Assembly (NCBI GenBank): GCA_003168315.1
Contig: PMSP01000223.1
Span: forward strand, 1 to 7,877
DNA length: 7,877 nt
Source: Opitutaceae bacterium
GTDB lineage: Bacteria; Verrucomicrobiota; Verrucomicrobiia; Opitutales; Opitutaceae
Direction of reading: 5' to 3'
Part shown: in pieces, positions 1 through 6,882 of the stretch
Layout of the letters: each line of letters opens with the position of its first letter
How positions within the stretch are numbered: position 1 is the first letter of the stretch
The notes under the pieces: generated by a model
The model's input: the letters and a program-made list of their open reading frames with translations, nothing else
Database searches by the model: none
Told to the model about the DNA's origin: nothing
Translations under genes and position numbers: made by a program

Positions 1-332
1 CCGATGACGGCACGGCCCAGCGTGAAGTCATTCAGCATGTTGCTGCCGACCGCGGCGTGCTCGGGCGTCCCGAACGGGCCCGGGGACCCCGTCTCCGCGG
101 CCGTCGGCGCCGCCGCAATCGTCCTGCCGCGGATGCCGCCGGTGCCGAACTCAAGCTCCCGGTAGAAGCGGTCGTTCAGCTCGCCCCAGGCCTGGCGCCC
201 GACGAGTTCCCCGATGCTCGCATGGGCCCATTCCGGCAGGCTCGCCGCCAGGTATGCCGCGATGTTCGCAGCCGAGGAGGGCATGAGCTGGCCCGCGGCC
301 TCCGCCGCGCGGATCTTTTCAGCTGCGCTCAT
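1..332 (-). CDS. Phosphoglucomutase/phosphomannomutase family (phosphohexomutase), N-terminal part, runs off left edge
   Basis: I read 110 residues from the ATG at 332. An N-terminal helical stretch (about residues 1-50) is followed by LEFGTGGIRGR at residues 60-70, the substrate-side FGTxGxRG motif of alpha-D-phosphohexomutases, and by a segment ending SNMLNDFTLGRAVIG, matching the start of domain 1. The catalytic phosphoserine loop would lie beyond the edge, so activity cannot be judged here. The family interconverts hexose 6-phosphates and 1-phosphates in the cytoplasm. The start overlaps the stop of the upstream pyrophosphorylase (ATGA, 329-332), a sign of translational coupling. This fits a sequential pathway in which the mutase supplies the sugar 1-phosphate that the pyrophosphorylase activates. 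The family is clear. Glucose, mannose or glucosamine phosphate as substrate cannot be settled from this fragment, although the long N-terminal region resembles PgcA-type phosphoglucomutases more than GlmM. Confidence 0.88.
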   Translation of the reverse strand, partial: MSAAEKIRAAEAAGQLMPSSAANIAAYLAASLPEWAHASIGELVGRQAWGELNDRFYRELEFGTGGIRGRTIAAAPTAAETGSPGPFGTPEHAAVGSNMLNDFTLGRAVI

Positions 333-1765
333 TTCGAGGACTCGAGAACCAGGCCGCCCGCGATGGCGGGCTTCGGGCTCATGCGGGACCAGCTTTCCAT
401 GAAGGAATCCTCGTCGTAGCCGAAGAGCGGCGACACCTCCAGGGGGAAGCCGGGGAGACCGGACGCGCCGGCCGGGACCGCGGCCCCGGCCCTCCTGAGC
501 CAGCGCGTGAACTGGCGAAGCTGGTCGTCCCTGCAGGTGGCGGGCGAGTCGACCCCCTCGGCGTTCTTGACGGGTGAAAAGTCGTCGGCCCGGGCCGTCT
601 CGACGACGACCGGGTTCCCCGCCGAGGGGAGGGCGTCGAAGACGAATAGCTCGAACTTGACGCCGTTCGCTTTGGCCGGTCTCACCTCTCTCCCCTCCGA
701 ATCGACCGTCGTTATCTTCTTGTCGGCCCTGTGGAACGGCAGGCCCCCGTCCCCGCGGGCCATCCTGCGGACGAACTCGCGGTCGATGGCGTGGATGGCG
801 ATGCTCCCGGCCTCGTAGCGCAGCCCACCGGTCAAGGGGTCGGTCTCCCTCTGCAGGGCCATTGGGAGGTCCGAGTACTCGATCACGACCAGCCGTCCCT
901 CGCGGACGCAGAAATGCCCGAGCTTCTCCTCCGGGTACCCCTTCGGGACCATCTTGCTCGACATCTCCGACCGGCGCGCGAGGTGCCAGCCCAGGAAGGC
1001 GGGGTCGACGCAGCGCACGAGCGGGTTGTCGACCTGGAAGTAGCTGAGGGTGTCGATCCCCTCGGACGCCATGAGGTCCAGGGCGCCGCTCCTCTCAAGC
1101 GCCCTCAGCGACCCGCCGTGGCCATCCGGCGACAACGCCAGCGAACCCTGCGTCTCCAGGAGGATCTTCCCCGAGAAGTCGACCGCCGGCATGCGTCCCT
1201 GCCGGAAGAAGTGGATGCGGGCCGGGTCCATGCCGAAGTGGAGGTTCTCGCGGAAGTAGGCCTCGGTGGCCTCATGGTTCTGGTGGCTGGTCATGATGAA
1301 CCAGTGGAGGGGCCGCCCATAGCGCAGTCCCGCCGCCAGGATCTTCTCGGTGAAGACCCGGAAGAGGGAATGGTGCCGGACAGGGGTCACCTCGAACGTG
1401 CCCTTGGGCCCATCGTATCCCAGGCGGGTTCCCTGGCCGCCCGCGACCGTGAACGCGGCCACCCGGCCCGCACGCAGGGCCGCATCGCCGGCAGCCTTGG
1501 CGGCGGACCAGGCGGACGCATCGCCGCCGTGGCCCGGAAGGCGCTCGTAGGGAGCCGGGGCCAGGCCGTCCACGTCGACGGCCGGCGAGCCGCCGGCGCG
1601 GACGAGCGTCCGGACAAGCCTGTCGATCTCGGCGAGGTCGATCTCGGCCGCCTCGGCCAGGAGGCGCGACCGAGCATCCGGGGCGAGCTTCTCGTAGAAC
1701 GCGAAAACCTGCCCCTGGCCGGCGCTGCGGAAGGATTCTATGAGGCTTTCCGGATCTGTCGTCAT
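329..1765 (-). CDS. UAP1-like UDP-sugar pyrophosphorylase (UDPGP family; UDP-N-acetylhexosamine or UDP-glucose)
   Basis: This 478-residue protein belongs to the UDPGP family, which makes UDP-sugar and pyrophosphate from UTP and a sugar 1-phosphate in the cytoplasm. The nucleotide-binding loop is VAGGQGTRLG (107-116) with PKG at 120-122. Further matches to eukaryotic-type UAP1 follow in order: a GKILLE block near 199-204, PDGHGG (213-218), QVDNPLV (244-250), IEYSDL (295-300), NGVKFELFVFD (367-377) and SPVKNAEG (397-404). Most bacteria instead make UDP-GlcNAc with the unrelated-looking GlmU and UDP-glucose with GalU. The usual UAP1 motifs PDGNGG and GNIANH read PDGHGG and GSIAIH here, so the acetamido-sugar contacts may differ and the substrate is uncertain. 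The gene lies 12 bases after the FtsB-like gene and overlaps the phosphohexomutase by four bases, so the three probably form one operon. The ATG at 1765 has only a weak ribosome-binding site, as expected for an internal operon gene. Confidence 0.9.
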   Translation of the reverse strand: MTTDPESLIESFRSAGQGQVFAFYEKLAPDARSRLLAEAAEIDLAEIDRLVRTLVRAGGSPAVDVDGLAPAPYERLPGHGGDASAWSAAKAAGDAALRAGRVAAFTVAGGQGTRLGYDGPKGTFEVTPVRHHSLFRVFTEKILAAGLRYGRPLHWFIMTSHQNHEATEAYFRENLHFGMDPARIHFFRQGRMPAVDFSGKILLETQGSLALSPDGHGGSLRALERSGALDLMASEGIDTLSYFQVDNPLVRCVDPAFLGWHLARRSEMSSKMVPKGYPEEKLGHFCVREGRLVVIEYSDLPMALQRETDPLTGGLRYEAGSIAIHAIDREFVRRMARGDGGLPFHRADKKITTVDSEGREVRPAKANGVKFELFVFDALPSAGNPVVVETARADDFSPVKNAEGVDSPATCRDDQLRQFTRWLRRAGAAVPAGASGLPGFPLEVSPLFGYDEDSFMESWSRMSPKPAIAGGLVLESSK

Positions 1766-1777
1766 GCGGGCGACCGC

Positions 1778-2095
1778 TCAGTCCTCAAAGCGGTAGATGA
1801 ACTCGTCCGGCTTGGCATAGCCGAGCTTCTTGCGGATCACCTTGTCGACGTAGGCCGGGTCCGTCCTCAGGCGCTCGAGGACCCTCTCCTGGTTCTTCAG
1901 CCTCTCCTGGGCCTCCGCCAGCCTCTGGCGGTTCGACCCCTCGACCTTTTCCAGGCGCGCATACTCCGCTCGGGCGTCCAGGAAAAGGTATCCCCCCGCC
2001 ATGGCCAGGCCCGCGACGAGGAGCAGGTAGAGGCAGAGGATGACTTGTCGGTGCTTCACGGCGATTTGCCGTGGATAAACAGCGCCCGACCCCAT
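1778..2095 (-). CDS. ftsB: FtsB/DivIC-family septum formation initiator
   Basis: This 105-residue protein has the FtsB/DivIC layout: a short basic cytoplasmic N terminus (1-17), one membrane helix (about 18-38), a charged coiled coil (about 41-77), and a C-terminal block (79-103) with DPAYVDKVIRKKLGYAKPDE and FIYRF, matching the family's conserved end. FtsB and DivIC bridge FtsL and FtsQ/DivIB in the divisome and help activate septal peptidoglycan synthesis. The length is normal for the family. The ATG at 2095 is supported by an AAAAAGGA ribosome-binding site at 2105-2112, nine bases upstream. It is the first gene of a probable operon with the pyrophosphorylase and the phosphohexomutase, and it diverges from the ExeA-like gene. 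The family is clear from topology plus the C-terminal motif. In this lineage FtsB and DivIC cannot be told apart without an alignment. Confidence 0.85.
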   Translation of the reverse strand: MGSGAVYPRQIAVKHRQVILCLYLLLVAGLAMAGGYLFLDARAEYARLEKVEGSNRQRLAEAQERLKNQERVLERLRTDPAYVDKVIRKKLGYAKPDEFIYRFED

Positions 2096-2104
2096 GTTCG
2101 CAAT

Positions 2105-2112
2105 TCCTTTTT
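2105..2112 (-). promoter_or_regulatory. Ribosome-binding site of the FtsB-like gene
   Basis: Read on the minus strand the bases are AAAAAGGA, with AAGGA nine bases before the ATG at 2095. This is the best Shine-Dalgarno match near any start in the window and supports that start over internal GTG codons. Confidence 0.65.
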
Positions 2113-2118
2113 AGCCGG

Positions 2119-2138
2119 ACCCGCGGGGCGCGGGTTTT
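2119..2138 (+). terminator. GC-rich hairpin followed by TTTT in the divergent gap (terminator or attenuator candidate)
   Basis: A perfect 7-base inverted repeat, ACCCGCG and CGCGGGT, flanks a GGG loop (2119-2135) and is followed by TTTT (2135-2138, the first T being paired). On the plus strand this is the layout of an intrinsic terminator, though the T tract is short. It lies 43 bases before the ExeA-like start, and every gene upstream is on the minus strand. It could stop plus-strand transcription antisense to the ftsB operon before it enters the ExeA-like gene, or act as a leader hairpin if the promoter lies further upstream. A protein-binding site is also possible. The structure is read directly; its role is inference. 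Confidence 0.4.
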
Positions 2139-2180
2139 GGCGTGCGTTTTCGGGCATCCCCGGCTTACTGAGATTCGCAC

Positions 2181-2996
2181 ATGTATCAGAGCTACTACGG
2201 ATTCAAGGAGATGCCGTTCAACATCACCCCGGATCCGAAATTCCTCTACCTGAGCCCGACCCACCAGGAGGCGCTGCAGCACCTCAAGTTCGGCGTCCGC
2301 GAACGAAAGGGATTCATCGTCCTGATAGGCGAGGTCGGCTGCGGAAAGACGACGCTCTGCAGGAGGTTCCTGAACGAGCTCGACCCCGCGCGCTTTGACA
2401 CGGCCCTGATACTCAACCCGCGGGTGACGGAGACCCAGATGCTGAAGGCGATTCTGGGCGAGCTGGGCGAGACGAAGCTGGCGCGGAGCCAGGTGGACCT
2501 CGTCTCCCAGATGAACCGCGTGCTCCTGGAGAGGATCAACCGCGGCAGGGACATCGTCCTCATCATAGACGAGGCCCAGAACCTCTCGTTCGAGGTTCTG
2601 GAGCAAATCCGCCTGCTATCGAACCTTGAGACCGACAAGCAGAAGCTCCTGCAGATCGTCCTCATGGGGCAGCCTGAGCTGAAGGAGGTGCTGGCCCGGG
2701 AGGAGCTCCGCCAGCTGCGCCAGAGGATCCTCGTCCACTATGAGCTGCACCCCCTCTCGAAGCAGGACATGATCCACTATATCCAGCACCGCCTGACGCT
2801 TGCCGGAGGCACCGGTCGCCCGTCGTTCACCCCATGGGCGCTCCGGGCCATCCACAGTTCCAGCAGGGGAATCCCGAGGATCGTGAACAATCTCTGCGAC
2901 AAGGCCATGCTCTCCGCGTTCATCCGCGAGTCCGACGAGGTGAACTACTGGGACGCCCGCCGGGCCGTCCGCGACATGGACAACCTCACGAATTGA
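2181..2996 (+). CDS. ExeA/GspA-type AAA+ ATPase (general secretion pathway protein A-like)
   Basis: This 271-residue ATPase begins with the family signature YYGFKEMPFNITPDPKFLYL (5-24). It has a Walker A motif GEVGCGKT (50-57), a Walker B motif VLIIDE (126-131), a sensor-1 strand and QPEL at about 157-167, an arginine-finger-like LRQRI (179-183) and a sensor-2 region SRGIPRIVNNLCDKA (228-242). It has no membrane segment and no C-terminal peptidoglycan-binding domain, so it is the short ATPase-only form rather than full-length Aeromonas ExeA. ExeA with ExeB helps place and assemble the type II secretin through the peptidoglycan. Short homologues also sit in exopolysaccharide and pilus loci. 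The GspB-like gene follows after 10 bases, which strongly supports an ExeA/ExeB-like pair. The ATG at 2181 gives the standard family N terminus, but its ribosome-binding site is weak. No secretin or other Gsp genes are in the window, so the machine served is unknown. Confidence 0.9.
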   Translation: MYQSYYGFKEMPFNITPDPKFLYLSPTHQEALQHLKFGVRERKGFIVLIGEVGCGKTTLCRRFLNELDPARFDTALILNPRVTETQMLKAILGELGETKLARSQVDLVSQMNRVLLERINRGRDIVLIIDEAQNLSFEVLEQIRLLSNLETDKQKLLQIVLMGQPELKEVLAREELRQLRQRILVHYELHPLSKQDMIHYIQHRLTLAGGTGRPSFTPWALRAIHSSSRGIPRIVNNLCDKAMLSAFIRESDEVNYWDARRAVRDMDNLTN

Positions 2997-3006
2997 GCCC
3001 CCGAGC

Positions 3007-3672
3007 ATGAGCCTCATCAACGATGCGCTAAAGAAGGCCGCCCGGCAGCGGGCCGAGGAGCAGGCCGACGTCATAGCCCCGATGCCGGGCGGCGGCAGCC
3101 GCAGCAGCCGGCAGGGCGGCCCTGTGAAAAAGCAGACGATGGTGCTGATCGGCGCCGCGGCGATCGCGCTCATCGTCGTCTCGGTCGTGCTCACCGGGAT
3201 GTTCATGACCGGCAAGTCCGAGCCGAAGCCCGTCGCCGATGCCAGACCCGCGGCGCCGGCCGCCGCTGCCATCGTCGCTCCCGCGCCGGCCATAACGGTG
3301 GCCCTCCCCCCGCCCAGTGTCCCGACGCCGGCCCCCACCGCCCTTCCCCAGCCCACCCCGGCGCCAGCCGCGATCGTCCTCGCCCCGGAGCCCGCGGCCC
3401 CGGTCCAGGCCCAGGCCCCCGTGGTGGCGCCTGTCGTGGCCCCCGCCGTGACGACCGAGAGCCACACCGAAATCGTCCAGGGCGTGGTCGACCGGTTCCA
3501 CATCTCCGGCGTCCGCACAGCGGGCGCGGACAGCAAGGCCCTCGTCGATGGGCACGTCTACAAGGTGAACGACCTGGTCGACCGTTCGCTGGGCCTCAGG
3601 CTCACGACAGTCGAGGCCGACCACCTCACGTTCGTGGACCGCGAGGGGAACACCTTCGTCAAGAGCTTCTGA
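3007..3672 (+). CDS. GspB/ExeB-like single-pass protein with Pro/Ala linker
   Basis: This 221-residue protein starts MSLINDALKKAARQRAEEQ, the cytoplasmic N terminus typical of GspB-like partners of ExeA ATPases. A positively charged stretch leads into one membrane helix (about 44-66). Residues 70-150 are a Pro/Ala/Val-rich, probably extended periplasmic linker. Residues 157-221 form a compact C-terminal domain (VVDRFHISGVR, ALVDGHVYKVNDLV, LTFVDREGNTF) resembling the GspB C-terminal fold, in which a short beta domain follows a hydrophobic anchor. In known systems the ATPase binds the cytoplasmic tail and the periplasmic part contacts cell wall or secretin. The gene follows the ExeA-like ATPase by 10 bases and is surely cotranscribed with it. 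The linker is low complexity and would diverge quickly between species. Assignment rests on architecture, the N- and C-terminal motifs and the neighbour; the exact machine is not known. Confidence 0.78.
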   Translation: MSLINDALKKAARQRAEEQADVIAPMPGGGSRSSRQGGPVKKQTMVLIGAAAIALIVVSVVLTGMFMTGKSEPKPVADARPAAPAAAAIVAPAPAITVALPPPSVPTPAPTALPQPTPAPAAIVLAPEPAAPVQAQAPVVAPVVAPAVTTESHTEIVQGVVDRFHISGVRTAGADSKALVDGHVYKVNDLVDRSLGLRLTTVEADHLTFVDREGNTFVKSF

Positions 3673-3683
3673 CCCCCGGTCAG
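3669..3683. terminator. Short inverted repeat enclosing both convergent stop codons
   Basis: CTGACC and GGTCAG flank a CCC loop. The left arm holds the TGA stop of the GspB-like gene and the right arm, read on the minus strand, holds the TGA stop of the sugar transferase. The two genes converge with only seven bases between them. A symmetric hairpin here could work as a weak bidirectional terminator, but the stem is only six pairs, the loop is tight, and no T tract follows on either strand. Confidence 0.3.
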
Positions 3684-5107
3684 AACGCGGTGGCGGGCGG
3701 GCTGATCACCTGCAGGAGCGTCTTCGCCGTTATCTGGACGTCCATCCAGACGGACCAGTGCGAGATGTAGTAGACATCCCAATACACCCTGCGCCGGACC
3801 ATCTCCTCCTCGAGGACCGCCCCGCGAAAGCCGAGGCTCTGCGAGAGCCCGGTGATCCCCGGTTTGACAAGGTTTCGTATGAGGTAGCCCTGCGTCTGCT
3901 GGCGGAACTCCTCGTCCAGGAGGGGCATGTACGGGCGGGGCCCCACGATGCTCATCTCCCCGACGAGCACGTTCCAGAACTGGGGAAACTCATCGAGGCT
4001 GCGGCGGCGCATGAGCCTGCCGAAAGGGAATATCCTCTGGTCCACCGAGAGCGCCTGCATCGACTCGGCCGCCGCGTCGCTCGGAGCGGCGAACATGGAC
4101 CGGAACTTGAGCATGCAGAAGATCTTTCCCTGCTTTCCCCTCCTTTCCCTGGCGTGGAACAGTGGCCCCGGGGCCTGGATCGCCTGCATGAGCGCCACCC
4201 AGGCGCAGAGGAGGGGCAGGACGAGGACGACGACAGGCAGCGCGACAACGATGTCAAAGATCCTCTTGATCAACCGGTTAAGCGGATCCTCAAGGGGTTC
4301 CTCCTGGAGCGTATAGAAGTGCCTCCCCTCCTCGGTGATGGGGACCAGCGGCTGCGTGTATCGCTCCTCGATGTTGCTGTGGATGAGGAGGCGGCAGCCG
4401 TGGTCGCGGCATGCCTCGATGACGCGGCTCGCCTCCTCGTCGCTGCCCGGCAGCTCAAGCATGACCACCTGGCCGACCGGCCTTTCCCGGAGCACCCGGG
4501 GCAGGTCGGAGAGAGCGCCGAGCCAGGGGACCGAAAGCGACTCGGCATCCGAGGAAAAGGTCTCGGGCGAGAGAAGGCCCACGGGGTCGATCCCAAGGGG
4601 CTCCTTGTTGGCGATCCATTCGCGCACCTTGGCGAAGGATGCCGGCGTGCCCACGAACACGGTGGGCAGCCGGTGGCCCTTCTGGAAGATGACCCGGGCC
4701 AGCCTGCCGGGCACCCAGGCGTTCAGTAGGGCGAGCCCGAGCCAGCACCACACAAGGAGCGTCCCGAGGAAGAGGCGGCTCACGCTGTGGTCCTGGGTGG
4801 CGAACATTGTCGAGAATATGAGCATCGCCATCAGCGCAACCTGCCGGAACGCGAGGCGCGCCGACCTCCCGAGGTCGGGAAGGTGAAAGCGGGCGGCAAG
4901 GTGGCGCGACACGTCGCGCGCGGAAAGCAGCATGCCGCCTATGGCGCACAGGAAATAGGGAACCAGGTTCTCGTACGGGTTCATGTGCACGTAGGGGACG
5001 TGGAAATGCAGGTTCACATACGCCCAGGCCCAGAAGAGGACCCCCACGAAGAGCGTGAGGATTGCCGCGTGGATGTTGGCCAGCCCCCTTGCGCGCGCGT
5101 CGATCAC
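3680..5107 (-). CDS. Polyprenyl glycosylphosphotransferase (WcaJ/EPS-initiating sugar transferase)
   Basis: With a GTG start at 5107 the protein has 475 residues. Four hydrophobic segments (about 12-33, 45-62, 84-103, 113-130) precede a soluble domain with VFVGTPASFAKV (near 150-161), typical of the middle domain of WcaJ-like enzymes. The C-terminal catalytic part (277-475) has the fifth hydrophobic segment (286-308), KFRSM (334-338), SLDEFPQFWNVL (370-381), SIVGPRP (386-392) and KPGITGLSQ (415-423), the hallmarks of the bacterial sugar transferase family. These enzymes move a sugar 1-phosphate from a UDP-sugar onto undecaprenyl phosphate at the inner membrane, starting exopolysaccharide, capsule or O-antigen units. 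The GTG overlaps the PolX stop as GTGA, so I prefer it to the ATG at 5188, which would add 27 polar residues and overlap PolX by 85 bases. A G-rich run lies about five bases before the GTG. The donor sugar cannot be read from sequence. Confidence 0.9.
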   Translation of the reverse strand: MIDARARGLANIHAAILTLFVGVLFWAWAYVNLHFHVPYVHMNPYENLVPYFLCAIGGMLLSARDVSRHLAARFHLPDLGRSARLAFRQVALMAMLIFSTMFATQDHSVSRLFLGTLLVWCWLGLALLNAWVPGRLARVIFQKGHRLPTVFVGTPASFAKVREWIANKEPLGIDPVGLLSPETFSSDAESLSVPWLGALSDLPRVLRERPVGQVVMLELPGSDEEASRVIEACRDHGCRLLIHSNIEERYTQPLVPITEEGRHFYTLQEEPLEDPLNRLIKRIFDIVVALPVVVLVLPLLCAWVALMQAIQAPGPLFHARERRGKQGKIFCMLKFRSMFAAPSDAAAESMQALSVDQRIFPFGRLMRRRSLDEFPQFWNVLVGEMSIVGPRPYMPLLDEEFRQQTQGYLIRNLVKPGITGLSQSLGFRGAVLEEEMVRRRVYWDVYYISHWSVWMDVQITAKTLLQVISPPATAF

Positions 5108-6870
5108 TTGCGCCCCCGTTTCCGCTCGAGCCAAGACAGGACCTTCGCGAGGGGAAGCGTGTTCACGACGTTCTCCCGGGTAAGCCACCCTTTGCGAGCC
5201 GAGTTAACGCCGGCGCGGACGTGGTCCAGTCCCGCGGTGTCGTGCGCATCGGGGTTTATCGCGCACTCGAGCCCCCTCCCGGCGGCCCGCCGCCAGAACC
5301 GCCAGTCCATGTCGAGGCGGTAGGGGCTCGCGTTCAGCTCGATCGCCACGCCGTTGGCGATGGCGGCATCGATGACCTTCTGCGCGTCGACCTTGTAGGG
5401 CTCCCGCTCCAGGAGGATCCGGCCGGAGAGGTGGCCGAGCATCGTCGTCCTCGGGTTCTCCAGCGCCCGTATTATCCTCGCCGTCATCACGGCCTCGTCC
5501 TGGCTGAACACGCTGTGGATGGACGCCACCACGTAGTCCAGCCGGGCGAGGACCGAGTCCTCGAAGTCCAGTCTCCCGTCCGGAAGGATGTCGCACTCCG
5601 TGCCGGCAAGCACCCTCGTCCCATACTTGCGGGACGCGTTGAGGGAGCCGATCTCGCGAATCTGCCCCAGGAGGCGCTCCTCGGTCAGGCCGTTCGCCTG
5701 CCTGCTGGATTTCGAGTGGTCGGCGATGCCGATGTACTCCCATCCAAGCTTCTGCGCCGCGGCCGCCAACTCGGCCAGGGTGTTGCTCCCGTCCGACTCC
5801 GTCGTGTGGTTGTGGAAAGCCCCGCGAATGTCGCCCAGCTCGACCAGGCGGGGTATCTCGCCCCGCTCGGCGGCCTCGATCTCTCCCATCCCCTCCCGCA
5901 GCTCGGGCGGAATGTAGCCGAGGCCCAGCGCCGCGAAGATCGCCTTCTCGTCATGCGCGGCGACGCTCCCGCTGCGGCCCGCCTTTTCCTTCGCTGTTCC
6001 CTCGCCGGCGGAGGGGACAAGCCCCCACTCGCTCAGGCTCATGCCGCGGTCCAGCGCCCTCTGGCGCATCTGCACGTTGTGGTCCTTCGAGCCCGTGAAG
6101 TGGTGCAGCGCGAAGGCGAACTGGGACTCGGGGATGATCCGCAGGTCCGCCTGCATCCCGCTCCTCAGGCGCACGCTCGCCTTGGTATCGCCCCTCGCCG
6201 TGACCTCCTTCACGCCAGCCTGGCCGGTGAACCACTCGACGACGGGGCCGATGTCCGTCGCCGCGACGATGAAGTCGAGGTCGCCGACGGTCTCAAGCCC
6301 GCGTCGGAGGCTGCCGGCCGTCTCCGCGCGGTTCACCTGGGGGAGGCCGCGCAGTCCGGCCAGTATCGGCGCGGCCACGTCGCTCGCGGTCCACCAGATG
6401 TGGCGGAGCGAGTAGGCCTCGCGGGTGCGGATTCCAGCCAGGATCTTCTCCTGAGTCTTGTCGCCGAAGCCGGCCAGCGCGGCGACCTTGCCGTCCTTGC
6501 ACGCCTTCTCGAGCTCGGCGACGGTCGTGACGCCGAGAACCTGCCCGAGGGCGGCGATCTTCTTCGGCCCGAGCCCGGGTATCTTCAGCATGTCGACCAA
6601 GCCGGGGGCTATCGACGCCTTGAGGCGGTCGAGGAACTCGAGGCGCCCCGTCGCATTGAGCTCCGCGATCTTGGCGGCGAGCGCCTCCCCGATTCCTTTG
6701 ACGCTCTGGATCCGGCCCTCGGCGAGGAGCTTCTCGAACTCCTCCTTCTCGATCGCCTCGATCGCCCTCGCGCCCGACGAGTAGGCGCGGACCTTGAACG
6801 GGTTCTCGCCCTTGAGCTCCATCAGCAAACCGATCTCGGCGAGCACGTCCGCGATCTCGTTCTTCGTCAT
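5104..6870 (-). CDS. polX: Bacterial/archaeal-type DNA polymerase X with PHP domain
   Basis: This 588-residue protein is a full-length bacterial PolX, close to the usual 570-580 residues. The N-terminal 8-kDa-like domain carries a helix-hairpin-helix at about 57-68 (VKGIGEALAAKI), with a second at 97-108 (IPGLGPKKIAAL) and a third, weaker one at 132-144. The nucleotidyltransferase palm has GSLRR (186-190) and DLD (Asp197, Asp199), with a third likely metal-binding Asp242 and FTGSKDHN (258-265). The C-terminal PHP domain keeps its expected metal ligands: His353, His355, Asp360, His385, Glu425, His452, His480, Asp541 and His543. PolX fills short gaps in base excision repair, and the PHP domain gives 3'-5' exonuclease and AP-site processing. 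The ATG at 6870 gives the normal MTKNEIADVL start, with only a weak upstream GGCGGG. Its stop overlaps the sugar transferase start, an unusual partnership. All catalytic residues appear intact. Confidence 0.95.
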   Translation of the reverse strand: MTKNEIADVLAEIGLLMELKGENPFKVRAYSSGARAIEAIEKEEFEKLLAEGRIQSVKGIGEALAAKIAELNATGRLEFLDRLKASIAPGLVDMLKIPGLGPKKIAALGQVLGVTTVAELEKACKDGKVAALAGFGDKTQEKILAGIRTREAYSLRHIWWTASDVAAPILAGLRGLPQVNRAETAGSLRRGLETVGDLDFIVAATDIGPVVEWFTGQAGVKEVTARGDTKASVRLRSGMQADLRIIPESQFAFALHHFTGSKDHNVQMRQRALDRGMSLSEWGLVPSAGEGTAKEKAGRSGSVAAHDEKAIFAALGLGYIPPELREGMGEIEAAERGEIPRLVELGDIRGAFHNHTTESDGSNTLAELAAAAQKLGWEYIGIADHSKSSRQANGLTEERLLGQIREIGSLNASRKYGTRVLAGTECDILPDGRLDFEDSVLARLDYVVASIHSVFSQDEAVMTARIIRALENPRTTMLGHLSGRILLEREPYKVDAQKVIDAAIANGVAIELNASPYRLDMDWRFWRRAAGRGLECAINPDAHDTAGLDHVRAGVNSARKGWLTRENVVNTLPLAKVLSWLERKRGRK

Positions 6871-6882
6871 CCCGCCATTTCA

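Noticed and set aside
731..2398. Long open frame on the plus strand of about 555 codons
   Set aside because: It lies opposite the pyrophosphorylase and FtsB-like genes and runs into the ExeA-like gene in another frame. Its translation is rich in Arg, Gly, Pro and Ala with no recognisable motif, as expected for the antisense of GC-rich coding DNA.
3241..3450. GC-rich repetitive stretch that might be a tandem repeat array
   Set aside because: It encodes the Pro/Ala/Val linker of the GspB-like protein. The units are irregular and show no fixed period.
2616..3536. Minus-strand open frame rich in Gly, Ala and Thr opposite the GspB-like gene
   Set aside because: Its repetitive composition is the complement of the Pro/Ala linker codons, and it overlaps two well-supported plus-strand genes.
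3758..4729. Plus-strand open frame of about 323 codons opposite the sugar transferase
   Set aside because: The minus-strand frame has clear transferase motifs throughout. The plus-strand frame is a charged, low-information shadow.
5108..5188. ATG at 5188 as the start of the sugar transferase
   Set aside because: It would add 27 polar residues, absent from the usual short N terminus before the first membrane helix, inside the PolX coding end. The GTG at 5107 overlapping the PolX stop is the simpler start.
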